From contig CALUGA010000008.1 of the NCBI GenBank assembly GCA_944320105.1, forward strand, positions 1 to 64,000: DNA of 64,000 nucleotides, read 5' to 3'. The translations under genes were made by a program, and so were the position numbers. Of the stretch, positions 17,235-25,500 are shown piece after piece (the first letter of the stretch is position 1; the number at the start of each line of letters is the position of its first letter). The stretch is from an uncultured Prevotella sp. GTDB lineage: Bacteria; Bacteroidota; Bacteroidia; Bacteroidales; Bacteroidaceae. The notes under the pieces were generated by a model. It ran no database searches. It saw only the letters and a list, made by a program, of their open reading frames with translations, and had not been told where the DNA came from.

Positions 17235-18209
17235 ATGACGGAGACACAAACACAAAAGACAAGCGGCAAGGCAAGCGTGGTGTGCGTCATAGTGACGTAC
17301 AACCGCCTGGCGTTGCTCAAGGAAACCATCGCCGCCGTGCTCGGGCAGACCTGCCCGCCGCGGCGCACGATAGTGATAGACAACCATTCCACCGACGGAA
17401 CGGACGGCTACCTTGCCACGCTCCATGGCCGCCAAGGGATAGAGGTGGTGAGGCTGGAGACTAACACCGGCGGTGCCGGCGGCTTTGCCGAGGGCATAAG
17501 GCGCGCCGCTACGCTGCGCCCCGACTGGATATGGGTGATGGACGACGACACGGTGCCTGCCCCCGACGCTGTGGAGCGCATGCAGCCGTTTATGGGTGTT
17601 GGTGGCGTGGGCTTCCTTTGCAGCCGCGTGGTGTGGACTGACGGCAGCCTGCACCGCATGAACCTGCCCGGCCGCATCGGCGGCGAGGCTGAAAGGGCAG
17701 CCACGCTCGCAAGGCTCTCGCTGGCCGAGGGCTGCGGGGCCGAGCCTGTGGCGGGCGCATCGTTCGTGTCGCTGTTCATCAAGGGTGAGGTGCCGTGGAA
17801 GGTAGGGCTGCCCTACAAGGAATTCTTCATCTGGAGCGAAGATGCCGAGTATACCGAGAGGATAGTGGGCGCGGGCTATGCCGGGTTGCTCGTGGGCGGC
17901 AGTGTGGCCGTACACAAGACGAAAGACAATTATGACGCATCGCTCGACACCGTGCCGGCCTCGGCGGCGTGGAAGCTATATTATGGCGAGCGCAACCAGT
18001 CGTTCATGCGCCGCAGGCGCAAGGGGGGCGTGGCTTTCTTCTTCTCGCAGCTCAACGCCCTGCGCCTCCATGCGCGCAAGATACGCAAGCGCGGCCTGCC
18101 CAAGGACGAGGAACTGGCCTTGCTGAAGGCAAGCCGCCGGGGCCTGCTTGCGGGCTTTGCCTTTCGGCCCAAGATAGAGTATGTAGGTGAAGGGAACAGT
18201 AATGGTTGA
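17235..18209 (+). CDS. GT2 glycosyltransferase, galactofuranosyltransferase (GlfT2)-like
   Basis: 324 aa. VVCVIVTYNRLALLKETI, then VIDNHSTDGT and the asparagine/glycine-rich RLETNTGGAGGFAEGI lead to WVMDDDTVP, an extended DDD site. This combination is typical of GlfT2-like GT2 enzymes that use UDP-galactofuranose. TFVSLFIKG and FIWSEDAEYTER supply the acceptor-side W-x-D/E-D motif. TAACTTTG at 17206-17213 is a -7 promoter box. It converges on the glycosyltransferase remnant at 18223. The donor is inferred from family only. Confidence 0.88.
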   Translation: MTETQTQKTSGKASVVCVIVTYNRLALLKETIAAVLGQTCPPRRTIVIDNHSTDGTDGYLATLHGRQGIEVVRLETNTGGAGGFAEGIRRAATLRPDWIWVMDDDTVPAPDAVERMQPFMGVGGVGFLCSRVVWTDGSLHRMNLPGRIGGEAERAATLARLSLAEGCGAEPVAGASFVSLFIKGEVPWKVGLPYKEFFIWSEDAEYTERIVGAGYAGLLVGGSVAVHKTKDNYDASLDTVPASAAWKLYYGERNQSFMRRRRKGGVAFFFSQLNALRLHARKIRKRGLPKDEELALLKASRRGLLAGFAFRPKIEYVGEGNSNG

Positions 18210-18222
18210 TGCATGCGCCTTG

Positions 18223-18973
18223 TCAAGGCTTCGACAAGGCGAAGAAAATTCTTTCGGCAGCCACTTTCAGCGGGTTGGCGAGCAGGCTCTCAAGCAGTTC
18301 CGTGAGCCTGCCCTTGGTCTTGTTGCTGCCGCGCGCGGCACCGTTCGAGATTCTTGAGGCTAACACGGCCTGCCCCCCGGCGTAGCGCCTCTCCACCTTT
18401 TCGGCCATGAGGCGGAAGCTGCCGGGACGCCGCGCGGTGCAAGCGCAGGCCGTGAGCACGGCCTGGTCGTGGCGGTGCTCGCGGAACTTAGGGTCTTGCA
18501 GTGCAGTGTCGGCCTCGTCGGTAAACAGTTCCGGGTGTTCTTTTGCCAAGGTGTACCATTGGCGCAGCACCTCGTTGCCGCCGCTCCTGCGGGCTACGAT
18601 GAACGTGGCCTGCACCTGGTTGGCGCATTTCCATGTGCTGCCCTTTATGCCGAAGAATGCGGGCACCTCTTGTTTGCACCACTTGCGGTTCTTTCCGGGG
18701 GCGAGGAAGAACAGCTCTTCCTTGCCCTCCACGGCCTTGAAGTAGCGCAGCCAGTCGCGGTGTGGGGCAAGGGTGCAGCCGGCATCGGCGTAGACCACGA
18801 TGTCGCCCTCGGCGGCATCGTCAAGCTCGTTGGCGATGACGAACGGCTTCCACAGCCAGTAGCCGCCGCCACGGCGGTATGCGCTGGCGTATGAGGCGAA
18901 CGGCTCGGGCAGGTCGGCGGGCGTGTATAGCCTCACCGAGTCGGACAGGCCCGTGGCCTCTGCCTCTGCCTTT
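18223..18973 (-). pseudogene. Glycosyltransferase-like gene body lacking its 5' end
   Basis: The minus-strand frame from KAEAEATGLSDSVRLYT to a normal C-terminus is intact (about 250 aa), with RRGGGYWLWKPFVI and IVVYADAGC, the latter a DxD-like sugar-nucleotide site of a GT-A-type enzyme. There is no ATG: the frame runs upstream into the 18997-19092 repeat, where only a TTG (19005) is available. The missing start is represented at 20212-20349. Bases 18895-18973 and 20212-20290 are a 79-bp direct repeat with about two mismatches. The gene is therefore either split by insertion or a truncated paralogue. The family is not named with certainty. Confidence 0.72.
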
Positions 18974-18996
18974 GTTTTTAAGGCATTATCCACTCT

Positions 18997-19092
18997 GAGA
19001 CGCAAAATTTTGCGTCTCTACAAGTGGCAGGCAGCGGGCCGGAGGATAATGTTTCTTGTTGAACAAACGAAAATCCTTATCCCGAACTCTCG
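18997..19092. repeat. Second 96-bp composite repeat copy
   Basis: This is an ungapped match to 16625-16720. It begins with the AGACGCAAAATTTTGCGTCT palindrome (18998-19017) and ends in CTTATCCCGAACTC. It abuts the truncated 5' end of the glycosyltransferase remnant. Confidence 0.88.
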
Positions 19093-19169
19093 CAAAACAT
19101 TGCAACTACGAAAAAAATCTTTATGGAAAAGCTTGACATAAGAGGAATTTGCGTATTTTTGCAGGTAAA

Positions 19170-19198
19170 TCGCTCCGTCTCTTGCCAAGAGACGGAGC
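19170..19198 (+). promoter_or_regulatory. Hairpin in the leader of the DUF6492-like gene
   Basis: CGCTCCGTCTCTTG pairs with CAAGAGACGGAGCG around a 1-nt centre, so the real loop is a few bases. It lies just after TATTTTTG (a -7 box near 19153-19160) and before the start codon, so it would form in the 5' UTR. No T-run follows. A regulatory or stabilising role is an inference. Confidence 0.55.
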
Positions 19199-19263
19199 GG
19201 TGAGGACGAAAGGTGATGTATCCGCTATGCAGCACGACCTGCAAACCACGATCAATTCAAAAG

Positions 19264-20145
19264 ATGCGAAGCAAGTTGAACAAGAAAGGGCTGTACAACC
19301 TTGTGTTCGGAACATACCGAACAATAGACTACTATTTCTCATCCCAACTGCCGGTGATGATGCCGAAGCCTGCCGATGGCATTGCGGTTGACGTTGTGAT
19401 ACCCGCAGTGGCCAAGGACGCCGACACGCTGCCTCTTTGCGTTGAGGGCATTAGAACCAATACATTGAACAAAATCGGGGGCATATACCTTGTGTCGCCG
19501 CGCGGGCAGGGCATGGAAGAGATGGCGCAGAGGCTTGGGCTTGAGTTTGTACCCGAGGCGGATGTGCTTGGCTACGGGGCGAAAGACATAAACTACGTGC
19601 GCTGCGGCTACGACCGCAGTGGTTGGCTTTTCCAGCAGTTGCTCAAGCTTTCGGGCAGCGTTGGCAGCATGGACTATTTCGTCACGGTTGACGCGGACCA
19701 TGTGCTAATCCGCCCGCACACATTTGTGGCTGAAGGTGGCCGAAGTGTGTTCTACGTGTCGAAGGAATATTACTACCCGTATTATTTGTTCTTCAAGCGT
19801 ATGTTTGGCAGTTTTCCATACCAACGGCTGTCCTATGTGGCTCACAAGATGGTTTTTGAGAAAGCGCGCTTGTCTGAGTTGAAGCGTCTTGTTGAGCGGC
19901 GTTCCGGCTTGAGGTGGGATAGGGCTATAATCGATTTGCTCAAGTCAGACGAGGCGCTGTCGTTCTCGGAGTTCGAGACTTACGGCCACTTGTTCCCGGG
20001 TCGCAAGAAGACGCTGCTTCCTTGGAGGGAGAAGTCCTTGTCGAAAGTGGTGGGAAAACCTGCCGCTTATGCCGAATTGGCATCTGCCTATGGGGCAAGT
20101 CACTTAGCCGTCACACTGCCTGACTACATGAAAGCGAGGGGTTGA
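19264..20145 (+). CDS. DUF6492-like putative glycosyltransferase
   Basis: 293 aa from the ATG at 19264; an in-frame ATG at 19216 is a possible earlier start. VDVVIPAVAKDADTLPLCVE and MDYFVTVDADHVLIRP (a DxD-type site) indicate a GT-A nucleotide-sugar fold. The YVSKEYYYPYYLFFKRMFG block and the overall layout recall DUF6492 proteins of glycan clusters. The gene is on the plus strand between the two parts of a broken minus-strand glycosyltransferase, within the interval bounded by the 79-bp direct repeat. It may therefore have arrived with that rearrangement. Function is inferred from fold and location. Confidence 0.75.
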   Translation: MRSKLNKKGLYNLVFGTYRTIDYYFSSQLPVMMPKPADGIAVDVVIPAVAKDADTLPLCVEGIRTNTLNKIGGIYLVSPRGQGMEEMAQRLGLEFVPEADVLGYGAKDINYVRCGYDRSGWLFQQLLKLSGSVGSMDYFVTVDADHVLIRPHTFVAEGGRSVFYVSKEYYYPYYLFFKRMFGSFPYQRLSYVAHKMVFEKARLSELKRLVERRSGLRWDRAIIDLLKSDEALSFSEFETYGHLFPGRKKTLLPWREKSLSKVVGKPAAYAELASAYGASHLAVTLPDYMKARG

Positions 20146-20211
20146 GGCGGCTGTGGCGGCAACTATGGTAAGGGCGTTAGGCTCGGTATCGTTACATTGC
20201 GGCAAGGTGAT

Positions 20212-20349
20212 GGCGAACGGCTCGGGCAGGTCGGCGGGCGTGTATAGCCTCACCGAGTCGAACAGGCCCGTGGCCTCTGCCTCAGCCTTTATCCTTTGCA
20301 GCGACTCGCGGTAGTTGTCGTCGCCGTATGTCACGAACGTCCTTTTCAT
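20212..20349 (-). pseudogene. 5' stub of the broken glycosyltransferase
   Basis: It begins at an ATG 5 bp after the acyltransferase stop and reads MKRTFVTYGDDNYRESLQRI, then KAEAEATGLFDSVRLYT to PEPFA. It then leaves the family sequence at about 20212; the frame continues with unrelated residues to a stop at 20104. The first 46 residues are the expected N-terminus of the gene body at 18223-18973. The original order on the minus strand was probably acyltransferase followed by this glycosyltransferase. Confidence 0.75.
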
Positions 20350-20353
20350 CCCG

Positions 20354-21283
20354 TCAGAGCCTGTTTAGCATCCGCTTGCGCTCCTCCTCCGTGTATTCCT
20401 TGTTGAACTGCTCGCGCGTGCGCTTCCACCGGTTGTGGCTCCACAGCCAGTATTGCGGCGCACGGCGTATGCTCTCTTCAAGCAGTCGGAAGTATTCCTT
20501 GGTGTAGTGGAACTTTACGTAGCCCCCCTCAGGCAGCCCTATGCGCCTGAAGGTGCATACGTAGTAGCCTCGACGTGGCCGTTCAATGTCGGCGTAGAAC
20601 ACGTCTGCCCCGGTCATCATGGTTATTTTCTCGGCGCCGGTGAACACTGGCGTGTCGTGGTTGAGGAAGTCAACCCAGCAATGCACGTTGTGCAGGCCCG
20701 GCACTTGGTCGGCTATGTAGCCCACGGTGTTGGGCTTGCCCTGCCTTTTCCAGCTCACGATGGTGCGGAACGAACTGTCCATGTCGATGTTCACGCTGCC
20801 AAACCTGCTGCGCAGCCGCTGGAAAAGGAGGTCGGTAGCCTTGTTCTCCAGGGGGTGGTATATCTGCGAGCAGATGCCCTCGGTGACCAGCAGGGGCAGC
20901 GATGTCACCCATTCCCAGTTGCAGTAATGGCCTAAGTAGAGCGAGCAGCTCCTGCCCTGGCTCATGCTTTGGGCTATTTGTTCATGGCCAACGAACTTCA
21001 TCCTCCTCATGATGCCGGCCTTGCTTATGGAGAGCAGCTTGAGCGTCTCCACGAAGTAGTCGCAGAGCCAGGCGTAGAAGGCTTTCTCGATGCCGATGAT
21101 TTCGGCCTCGGTCTTCTCGGGGAACGAGTCGGTGAGGTTCTTGCGCACCAGCGGGCGGCGGTAGCGCGCCACGTGGTACACTATGAGGTAGAGCGCGCTG
21201 GAGAGGCAGTAGAGCAGCCTCAGGGGCAGCAGCGAGAGCAGGTAGCAGGCTGAGTGGGCTATGTGGTATGTTGTGTTTGCCAT
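20354..21283 (-). CDS. Lysophospholipid acyltransferase, LpxL/HtrB-like
   Basis: 309 aa. By family it adds a secondary acyl chain to lipid A precursors at the inner membrane. An N-terminal hydrophobic anchor (residues about 10-40) is followed by the catalytic LYLGHYCNWEW, an HX4E motif, and a C-terminal RRAPQYWLWSHNRWK, which matches the conserved WxWxHxRWK-like end of the family. It is directly upstream of the broken glycosyltransferase in the same direction and ties the neighbourhood to LPS assembly. It could act on another lipid, as Bacteroidota carry several homologues. Confidence 0.9.
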   Translation of the reverse strand: MANTTYHIAHSACYLLSLLPLRLLYCLSSALYLIVYHVARYRRPLVRKNLTDSFPEKTEAEIIGIEKAFYAWLCDYFVETLKLLSISKAGIMRRMKFVGHEQIAQSMSQGRSCSLYLGHYCNWEWVTSLPLLVTEGICSQIYHPLENKATDLLFQRLRSRFGSVNIDMDSSFRTIVSWKRQGKPNTVGYIADQVPGLHNVHCWVDFLNHDTPVFTGAEKITMMTGADVFYADIERPRRGYYVCTFRRIGLPEGGYVKFHYTKEYFRLLEESIRRAPQYWLWSHNRWKRTREQFNKEYTEEERKRMLNRL

Positions 21284-21294
21284 TGCTTAGCTGT

Positions 21295-22104
21295 TTATGC
21301 GGGCGGGTTTTGGCCGCCGGCGTAGTAGCATTCAGGCTCGCGGCGCTGGCGGCATAGTTTCGTTATCTTGCGCTCGGCCATCTTGTAGGTGACGCCCGAG
21401 AAGCAGCGTGTGTGCTGCGGGCATATCTCCACGCACCTGCCGCAGGAGATGCAGAGGCTGCCGTCGGTGCGCGAGGGGCGGTTGGGCGATATGGCGCCCA
21501 TGGGGCAGAGGCTCACGCAGAGGTTGCAGTGGTTGCACTTCTTCCTGCTGCCCGAGGGGTATATGGGTATGGGCGTGGCCTCGCGGTATGGGCGGTTGCC
21601 CGGCACGCGTGGCGCGCTGAGGCCGCTGGTGGTGCTCACCGACTTGAGCAGGCTGGTGCATCCTGCCGCGAAGCGGGCCATGGCGGCCATGTCGGCGCCG
21701 TCGGGCCGCCCGGCGGCGATGCTGGTGAAGATGGCGTGGCGCGCCACGAAGGCCCCTGCGCCTATCACCTTGAAGCCGTTCTGGTCGAGCAGGTCGCACA
21801 GTTCGATGAGCGCGTCGTCGTAGGCGCGGTTGCCGTAGACCACCATGGCCACGGCCGGCGCGCCGTTGGCGTGGAAGCGGCGCAGCCCCTCGGCGGCTCT
21901 CTGCGGCACGCGCCCAGCGTACACCGGCACGGCCGCCACGAGCAGGTCGCCGCTGCCGGCGAGCACCACGTCGCCGTCGGGCCCGCCGCAGGTTATGTCG
22001 TGCTCCTCCACGGTGCCGGGCAGCCGTTCGGCCACGGCCCTGGCCGCCTTGCGCGTGGTGTACGTCGCGCTGAAATAAACAAGGTGTATGCGTTCTGTCT
22101 TCAT
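21295..22104 (-). CDS. EFR1-type ferredoxin-flavodoxin fusion protein
   Basis: 269 aa. The N-terminal flavodoxin-like half (IHLVYFSATYTTRKAARAVA, the FMN phosphate loop) is followed by two 4Fe-4S motifs, CNHCNLCVSLCP and CISCGRCVEICP. This is the EFR1 (EFR1 family ferrodoxin) layout and implies an electron-transfer role with an unknown partner. The ATG at 22104 is used because the upstream extension is AT-rich non-coding DNA. CAAAGATA at 22124-22131 is a minus-strand -7 box (TATCTTTG). It stands between the acyltransferase and the divergent acpP operon. Confidence 0.9.
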   Translation of the reverse strand: MKTERIHLVYFSATYTTRKAARAVAERLPGTVEEHDITCGGPDGDVVLAGSGDLLVAAVPVYAGRVPQRAAEGLRRFHANGAPAVAMVVYGNRAYDDALIELCDLLDQNGFKVIGAGAFVARHAIFTSIAAGRPDGADMAAMARFAAGCTSLLKSVSTTSGLSAPRVPGNRPYREATPIPIYPSGSRKKCNHCNLCVSLCPMGAISPNRPSRTDGSLCISCGRCVEICPQHTRCFSGVTYKMAERKITKLCRQRREPECYYAGGQNPPA

Positions 22105-22245
22105 GCCTGTTTGGTTGTTGTTGCAAAGATAGTGAATAAAGTCCAATTATGCACCGCCGGGCAAGGAAAAAGCAACGAAAAAGTAGGAAAAACCTGCACA
22201 AATGCCATGTAGGTGTGCAAAAAAGAGTGCTTTTTGCCGAAATTA

Positions 22246-22277
22246 TTTGCACGTATGGATAAAAATTAGTTACTTTG
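22246..22277 (+). promoter_or_regulatory. Promoter of the acpP-fabF-rnc operon
   Basis: TTTG at 22246-22249, a 20-bp spacer, then TTACTTTG at 22270-22277, about 55 bp before the acpP ATG. It is close to the Bacteroidota consensus. Confidence 0.7.
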
Positions 22278-22331
22278 CACCCGGTTTTTTAAGAAAGAAA
22301 GTCATTATTAACATTTTAAATTTTACAAATC

Positions 22332-22568
22332 ATGTCAGAAATTGAAGCAAAAGTTAAGGAGATCATCGTGGACAAGCTTGGTGTTGACGAGGCTGAAGTA
22401 AAGCCGGAGGCAAGTTTCACTAACGATTTGGGCGCCGACTCTCTGGACACCGTGGAGCTTATCATGGAGTTCGAGAAGGAGTTCGGCATCTCCATTCCCG
22501 ACGATAAGGCTGAGCTGATCGCCACTGTTGGCGACGCCATCGCTTATATCGAAGAGAACACAAAATAA
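22332..22568 (+). CDS. acpP: Acyl carrier protein
   Basis: 78 aa, acidic. [15 protein letters not shown] contains the serine (DSL) that receives 4'-phosphopantetheine. The length and four-helix pattern are standard. It carries growing acyl chains in type II fatty acid synthesis in the cytoplasm. It is followed 115 bp later by fabF, its elongation partner, and then rnc, a common order in many bacteria. Confidence 0.98.
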   Translation: MSEIEAKVKEIIVDKLGVDEAEVKPEASFTNDLGADSLDTVELIMEFEKEFGISIPDDKAELIATVGDAIAYIEENTK

Positions 22569-22683
22569 ATTTTTCACACCGTCCGGGAATTGGGAAATGA
22601 GGGTCGTGGCAGTGGCAAGGGCGCGTTTCGCCCCGCTTAGGCCATGATTCTCATTTCCGAATTCTCTTTTTTCAATTTATAGC

Positions 22684-23949
22684 ATGGAACTAAAAAGAGT
22701 TGTTGTAACGGGTCTCGGTGCCGTGACGCCTGTGGGCAACACTCCGGAGGAGACATGGCAGAGCCTTGTCAACGGAGTGAGCGGAGCCGCGCCCATTACA
22801 TTGTTTGACGCTTCCAAGTTCAAGACCCAGTTCGCCTGCGAGGTGAAGGGGCTCAACGTGAACGACTACATCGACCGCAAGGAAGCCCGCAAGATGGACC
22901 GCTACACGCAGCTGGCCTTCGTTTCGGCCATACAGGCAGTGAAAGACAGCGGCATGGACCTCGACACCATCGACAAGAACCGCGTGGGCGTTATCTTCGG
23001 TGTGGGCATTGGAGGCATCAAGACCTTCGAGGACGAGGTTAGCTACTACGGAGTGCACAAGGAAGACGGCCCGAAGTTCAACCCGTTCTTCATCCCGAAG
23101 ATGATCGCCGACATCGCCGCCGGTCAGATTTCGATACACTTCGGCTTCCACGGACCCAACTACGCCACCACGTCGGCCTGCGCATCGTCGACCAACGCCC
23201 TGGCCGACGCCTTCAACCAGCTGCGCCTTGGCAAGGCCGACATGATACTGGCGGGCGGCGCCGAGGCTGCCATCTGCGCCTGCGGCGTGGGCGGCTTCAA
23301 CGCCATGCACGCCCTCTCCACCCGCAATGACGACCCCGAGCACGCCTCGCGCCCCTTCAGCGCCAGCCGCGACGGCTTCATCATGGGCGAGGGTGCAGGC
23401 TGCCTGGTGCTTGAGGAGCTTGAGCACGCCAAGGCCCGCGGAGCCAAGATCTATGCCGAGATGGTGGGCGAGGGCGAAAGCGCCGACGCTTACCACATCA
23501 CCGCGTCGCACCCCGAGGGCCTCGGAGCCAAGCTCGTGATGGAGCGCGCGCTGCAGGATGCCGGCATGAAGCCCGAGGACATAGACTACATCAACGTACA
23601 CGGCACGTCGACGCCCGTGGGCGACATATCTGAGGCCAAGGCCATAAAGCAGGTATTCGGCGACGCCGCCTACAAGCTGAACATCAGCTCCACCAAGTCG
23701 ATGACCGGCCACCTGCTCGGTGCCGCCGGCGCAGTGGAGGCCATGGCCAGCGTGCTTGCGGTGAAGAACGACATCGTGCCGCCTACCATCAACCACGAGG
23801 AGGGCGACAACGACCCCGAGATAGACTACGACCTCAACTTCACCTTCAACACGGCGCAGAAGCGAGAGGTGCGCGCCGCCATGAGCAACACCTTCGGCTT
23901 TGGCGGACACAACGCCTGCGTCATATTCAAGAAGTATGTTGACAGGTAG
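22684..23949 (+). CDS. fabF: 3-oxoacyl-ACP synthase II
   Basis: 421 aa, full length. It condenses malonyl-ACP with acyl-ACP. The active-site cysteine is in ATTSACASSTNA near residue 163, the two histidines are in NVHGTSTPVGD and SMTGHLLGAAG, and the C-terminal NTFGFGGHNAC is conserved. It overlaps the rnc start by 14 bp, so translation is probably coupled. Confidence 0.98.
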   Translation: MELKRVVVTGLGAVTPVGNTPEETWQSLVNGVSGAAPITLFDASKFKTQFACEVKGLNVNDYIDRKEARKMDRYTQLAFVSAIQAVKDSGMDLDTIDKNRVGVIFGVGIGGIKTFEDEVSYYGVHKEDGPKFNPFFIPKMIADIAAGQISIHFGFHGPNYATTSACASSTNALADAFNQLRLGKADMILAGGAEAAICACGVGGFNAMHALSTRNDDPEHASRPFSASRDGFIMGEGAGCLVLEELEHAKARGAKIYAEMVGEGESADAYHITASHPEGLGAKLVMERALQDAGMKPEDIDYINVHGTSTPVGDISEAKAIKQVFGDAAYKLNISSTKSMTGHLLGAAGAVEAMASVLAVKNDIVPPTINHEEGDNDPEIDYDLNFTFNTAQKREVRAAMSNTFGFGGHNACVIFKKYVDR

Positions 23950-25003
23950 AGACTTGATAGACCGGATAAAGCTCCCTTTCCGCAAGGAGAAGGAGCTTTT
24001 TTATTCGCTCCGCGCCATTCTGGGCTTCTATCCCCACCACATTGAGTACTACAAGCTCGCCCTCATGCACAAGAGCGTGGCCCGCCGCAACGCCAAGGGC
24101 CGCCCGCTGAACAACGAGAGGCTTGAGTTCCTGGGCGACGCCATACTCGACGCCGTGGTGGGCGACATCGTTTACCGCCACTTCGAGGGCAAGCGCGAGG
24201 GCTTCCTCACCAACACCCGCAGCAAGCTCGTGCAGCGCGAGACGCTCAACCGCCTTGCGCAGGAGATGGGCATCAACCAGCTCATACTCTCGTCAACGCG
24301 CTCAAGCTCGCACAACAGCTACATGGGGGGCAACGCCTTCGAGGCTCTGGTGGGCGCCATCTACCTCGACCGGGGCTACGACGCCTGCATGCAGTTCATG
24401 AAGAAGCGCATACTCTCGCAGATTATCAACATCGACAAGGTGGCCTACAAGGAGGTGAACTTCAAGAGCAAGCTCATAGAGTGGTGCCAGAAGAACCGCG
24501 TCAACCTTGAGTTCGGCCTCGTGAGCCAGACGAAGGAAGACAACGGCAGCCCCGTCTTCGTCTACCGGGCCGTGCTTGAGGGCAAGGAAGCCGGCACGGG
24601 CAAGGGATACTCAAAGAAGGAGAGCCAGCAGCTGGCGTCGAAGGAGGCTTTGCAGAAACTCCGACGCGAGCCGCAGTTCATCGACGCTGTGTTCGCCGCC
24701 AAGGCCGAGCGCACCAAGATGGAGGAGGAACCCGTGTCAACCGTGCCGTCCACCGACGACCGTCAGGACTTCATCATCTCCAAGCCAAAGGCCGATGAGC
24801 GGCCCGACCGCCAGGCCGACGCCCCCCGTCGCGATGCCCGCCGCAGGCAGCAGGCCGAGGCCGAGGCCGCGCCGCAGGGTGGCGCCGCAGGCGAGGAGCA
24901 CGACGAGTTCGACCTTTCCGACATCACGGCCACGCCCAAGGAGATGTCGCGCGAGGAAATAATAGCAATGGCCGAGGCGGCAGCGTTTTCAAGTGAAAAA
25001 TAA
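23936..25003 (+). CDS. rnc: Ribonuclease III with long C-terminal extension
   Basis: 355 aa against about 230-250 usual. It cleaves double-stranded RNA in rRNA and mRNA processing. NERLEFLGDAILDAVVGD is the catalytic signature near residue 60, with a second acidic cluster (AFEALVGAIYLDRG) near 140. A dsRNA-binding domain (KSKLIEWCQKNRVNLEF to KKESQQLASKEALQKL) follows. From about residue 250 the chain is low-complexity (Arg/Ala/Glu, RRDARRRQQAEAEAAPQGG) and ends in a short acidic/helical tail. The ATG at 23936 lies inside fabF; longer starts are shadows of fabF. Confidence 0.95.
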   Translation: MLTGRDLIDRIKLPFRKEKELFYSLRAILGFYPHHIEYYKLALMHKSVARRNAKGRPLNNERLEFLGDAILDAVVGDIVYRHFEGKREGFLTNTRSKLVQRETLNRLAQEMGINQLILSSTRSSSHNSYMGGNAFEALVGAIYLDRGYDACMQFMKKRILSQIINIDKVAYKEVNFKSKLIEWCQKNRVNLEFGLVSQTKEDNGSPVFVYRAVLEGKEAGTGKGYSKKESQQLASKEALQKLRREPQFIDAVFAAKAERTKMEEEPVSTVPSTDDRQDFIISKPKADERPDRQADAPRRDARRRQQAEAEAAPQGGAAGEEHDEFDLSDITATPKEMSREEIIAMAEAAAFSSEK

Positions 25004-25019
25004 ATAAGCCCCCTCCGGC

Positions 25020-25039
25020 TCCCCCCTCAAGGGGGAGTG
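25020..25039. terminator. CTCCCCC/GGGGGAG hairpin after rnc
   Basis: CTCCCCC and GGGGGAG flank a 4-5 nt loop just after the rnc stop. It belongs to the CTCCCC-GGGGAG hairpin family also seen at 26516, 33249 and 58210. The poly-T is weak. Confidence 0.5.
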
Positions 25040-25079
25040 AAGAGTGAGGAATGAAGGATCGATGCGGGATTGTGTATGA

Positions 25080-25500
25080 GTATATTGCCATTCCCCATCC
25101 TTCATTCTTCACTCTCAGCTTTTTATTCTTCACTCTTCATTTTTCACTTTTCATTTTTTTTTGCCTCTTCCCTTTTCACTTTTTTGATTCTTCATTCTTC
25201 ACTCTTCACTCTTCATTCTTCACTCTTCACTCTTCATTTTTCACTTTTTGCCTTTTCCCTCTCCACTTTTTGATTCTTCATTCTTCACTCTTCACTCTTC
25301 ATTTTTCATTTTTTGCCTCTTCCCTCTCCGCTTTTTGATTCTTCATTCTTCATTTTTCACTCTTCATTTTTCACTTTTTGCCTTTTCCCTCTCCGCTTTT
25401 TGATTCTTCATTCTTCATTTTTCACTCTTCATTTTTCATTTTTTGCCTCTTCCCTTTTCACTTTCTTGATTCTTCATTCTTCATTTTTCACTCTTCATTT
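25080..25500. repeat. Pyrimidine-rich tandem repeat, about 65-bp unit
   Basis: GATTCTTCATTCTTCA recurs at 25186, 25272, 25337, 25402 and 25468, so the last spacings are 65, 65 and 66 bp and the first is 86. The rest of each unit is built from TTCACTCTTCATTTTTCA and a GCCTTTTCCCTCTCCGC-like block. One strand is almost pure pyrimidine. The tract separates convergent rnc and the ABC ATPase gene, and its right end supplies the last codons of the ATPase gene. Open frames here are repeat artefacts. Confidence 0.88.

Noticed and set aside
20104..20211. Coding tail of the glycosyltransferase stub
   Set aside because: The residues after PEPFA do not continue the family sequence and are an accidental extension to a stop.
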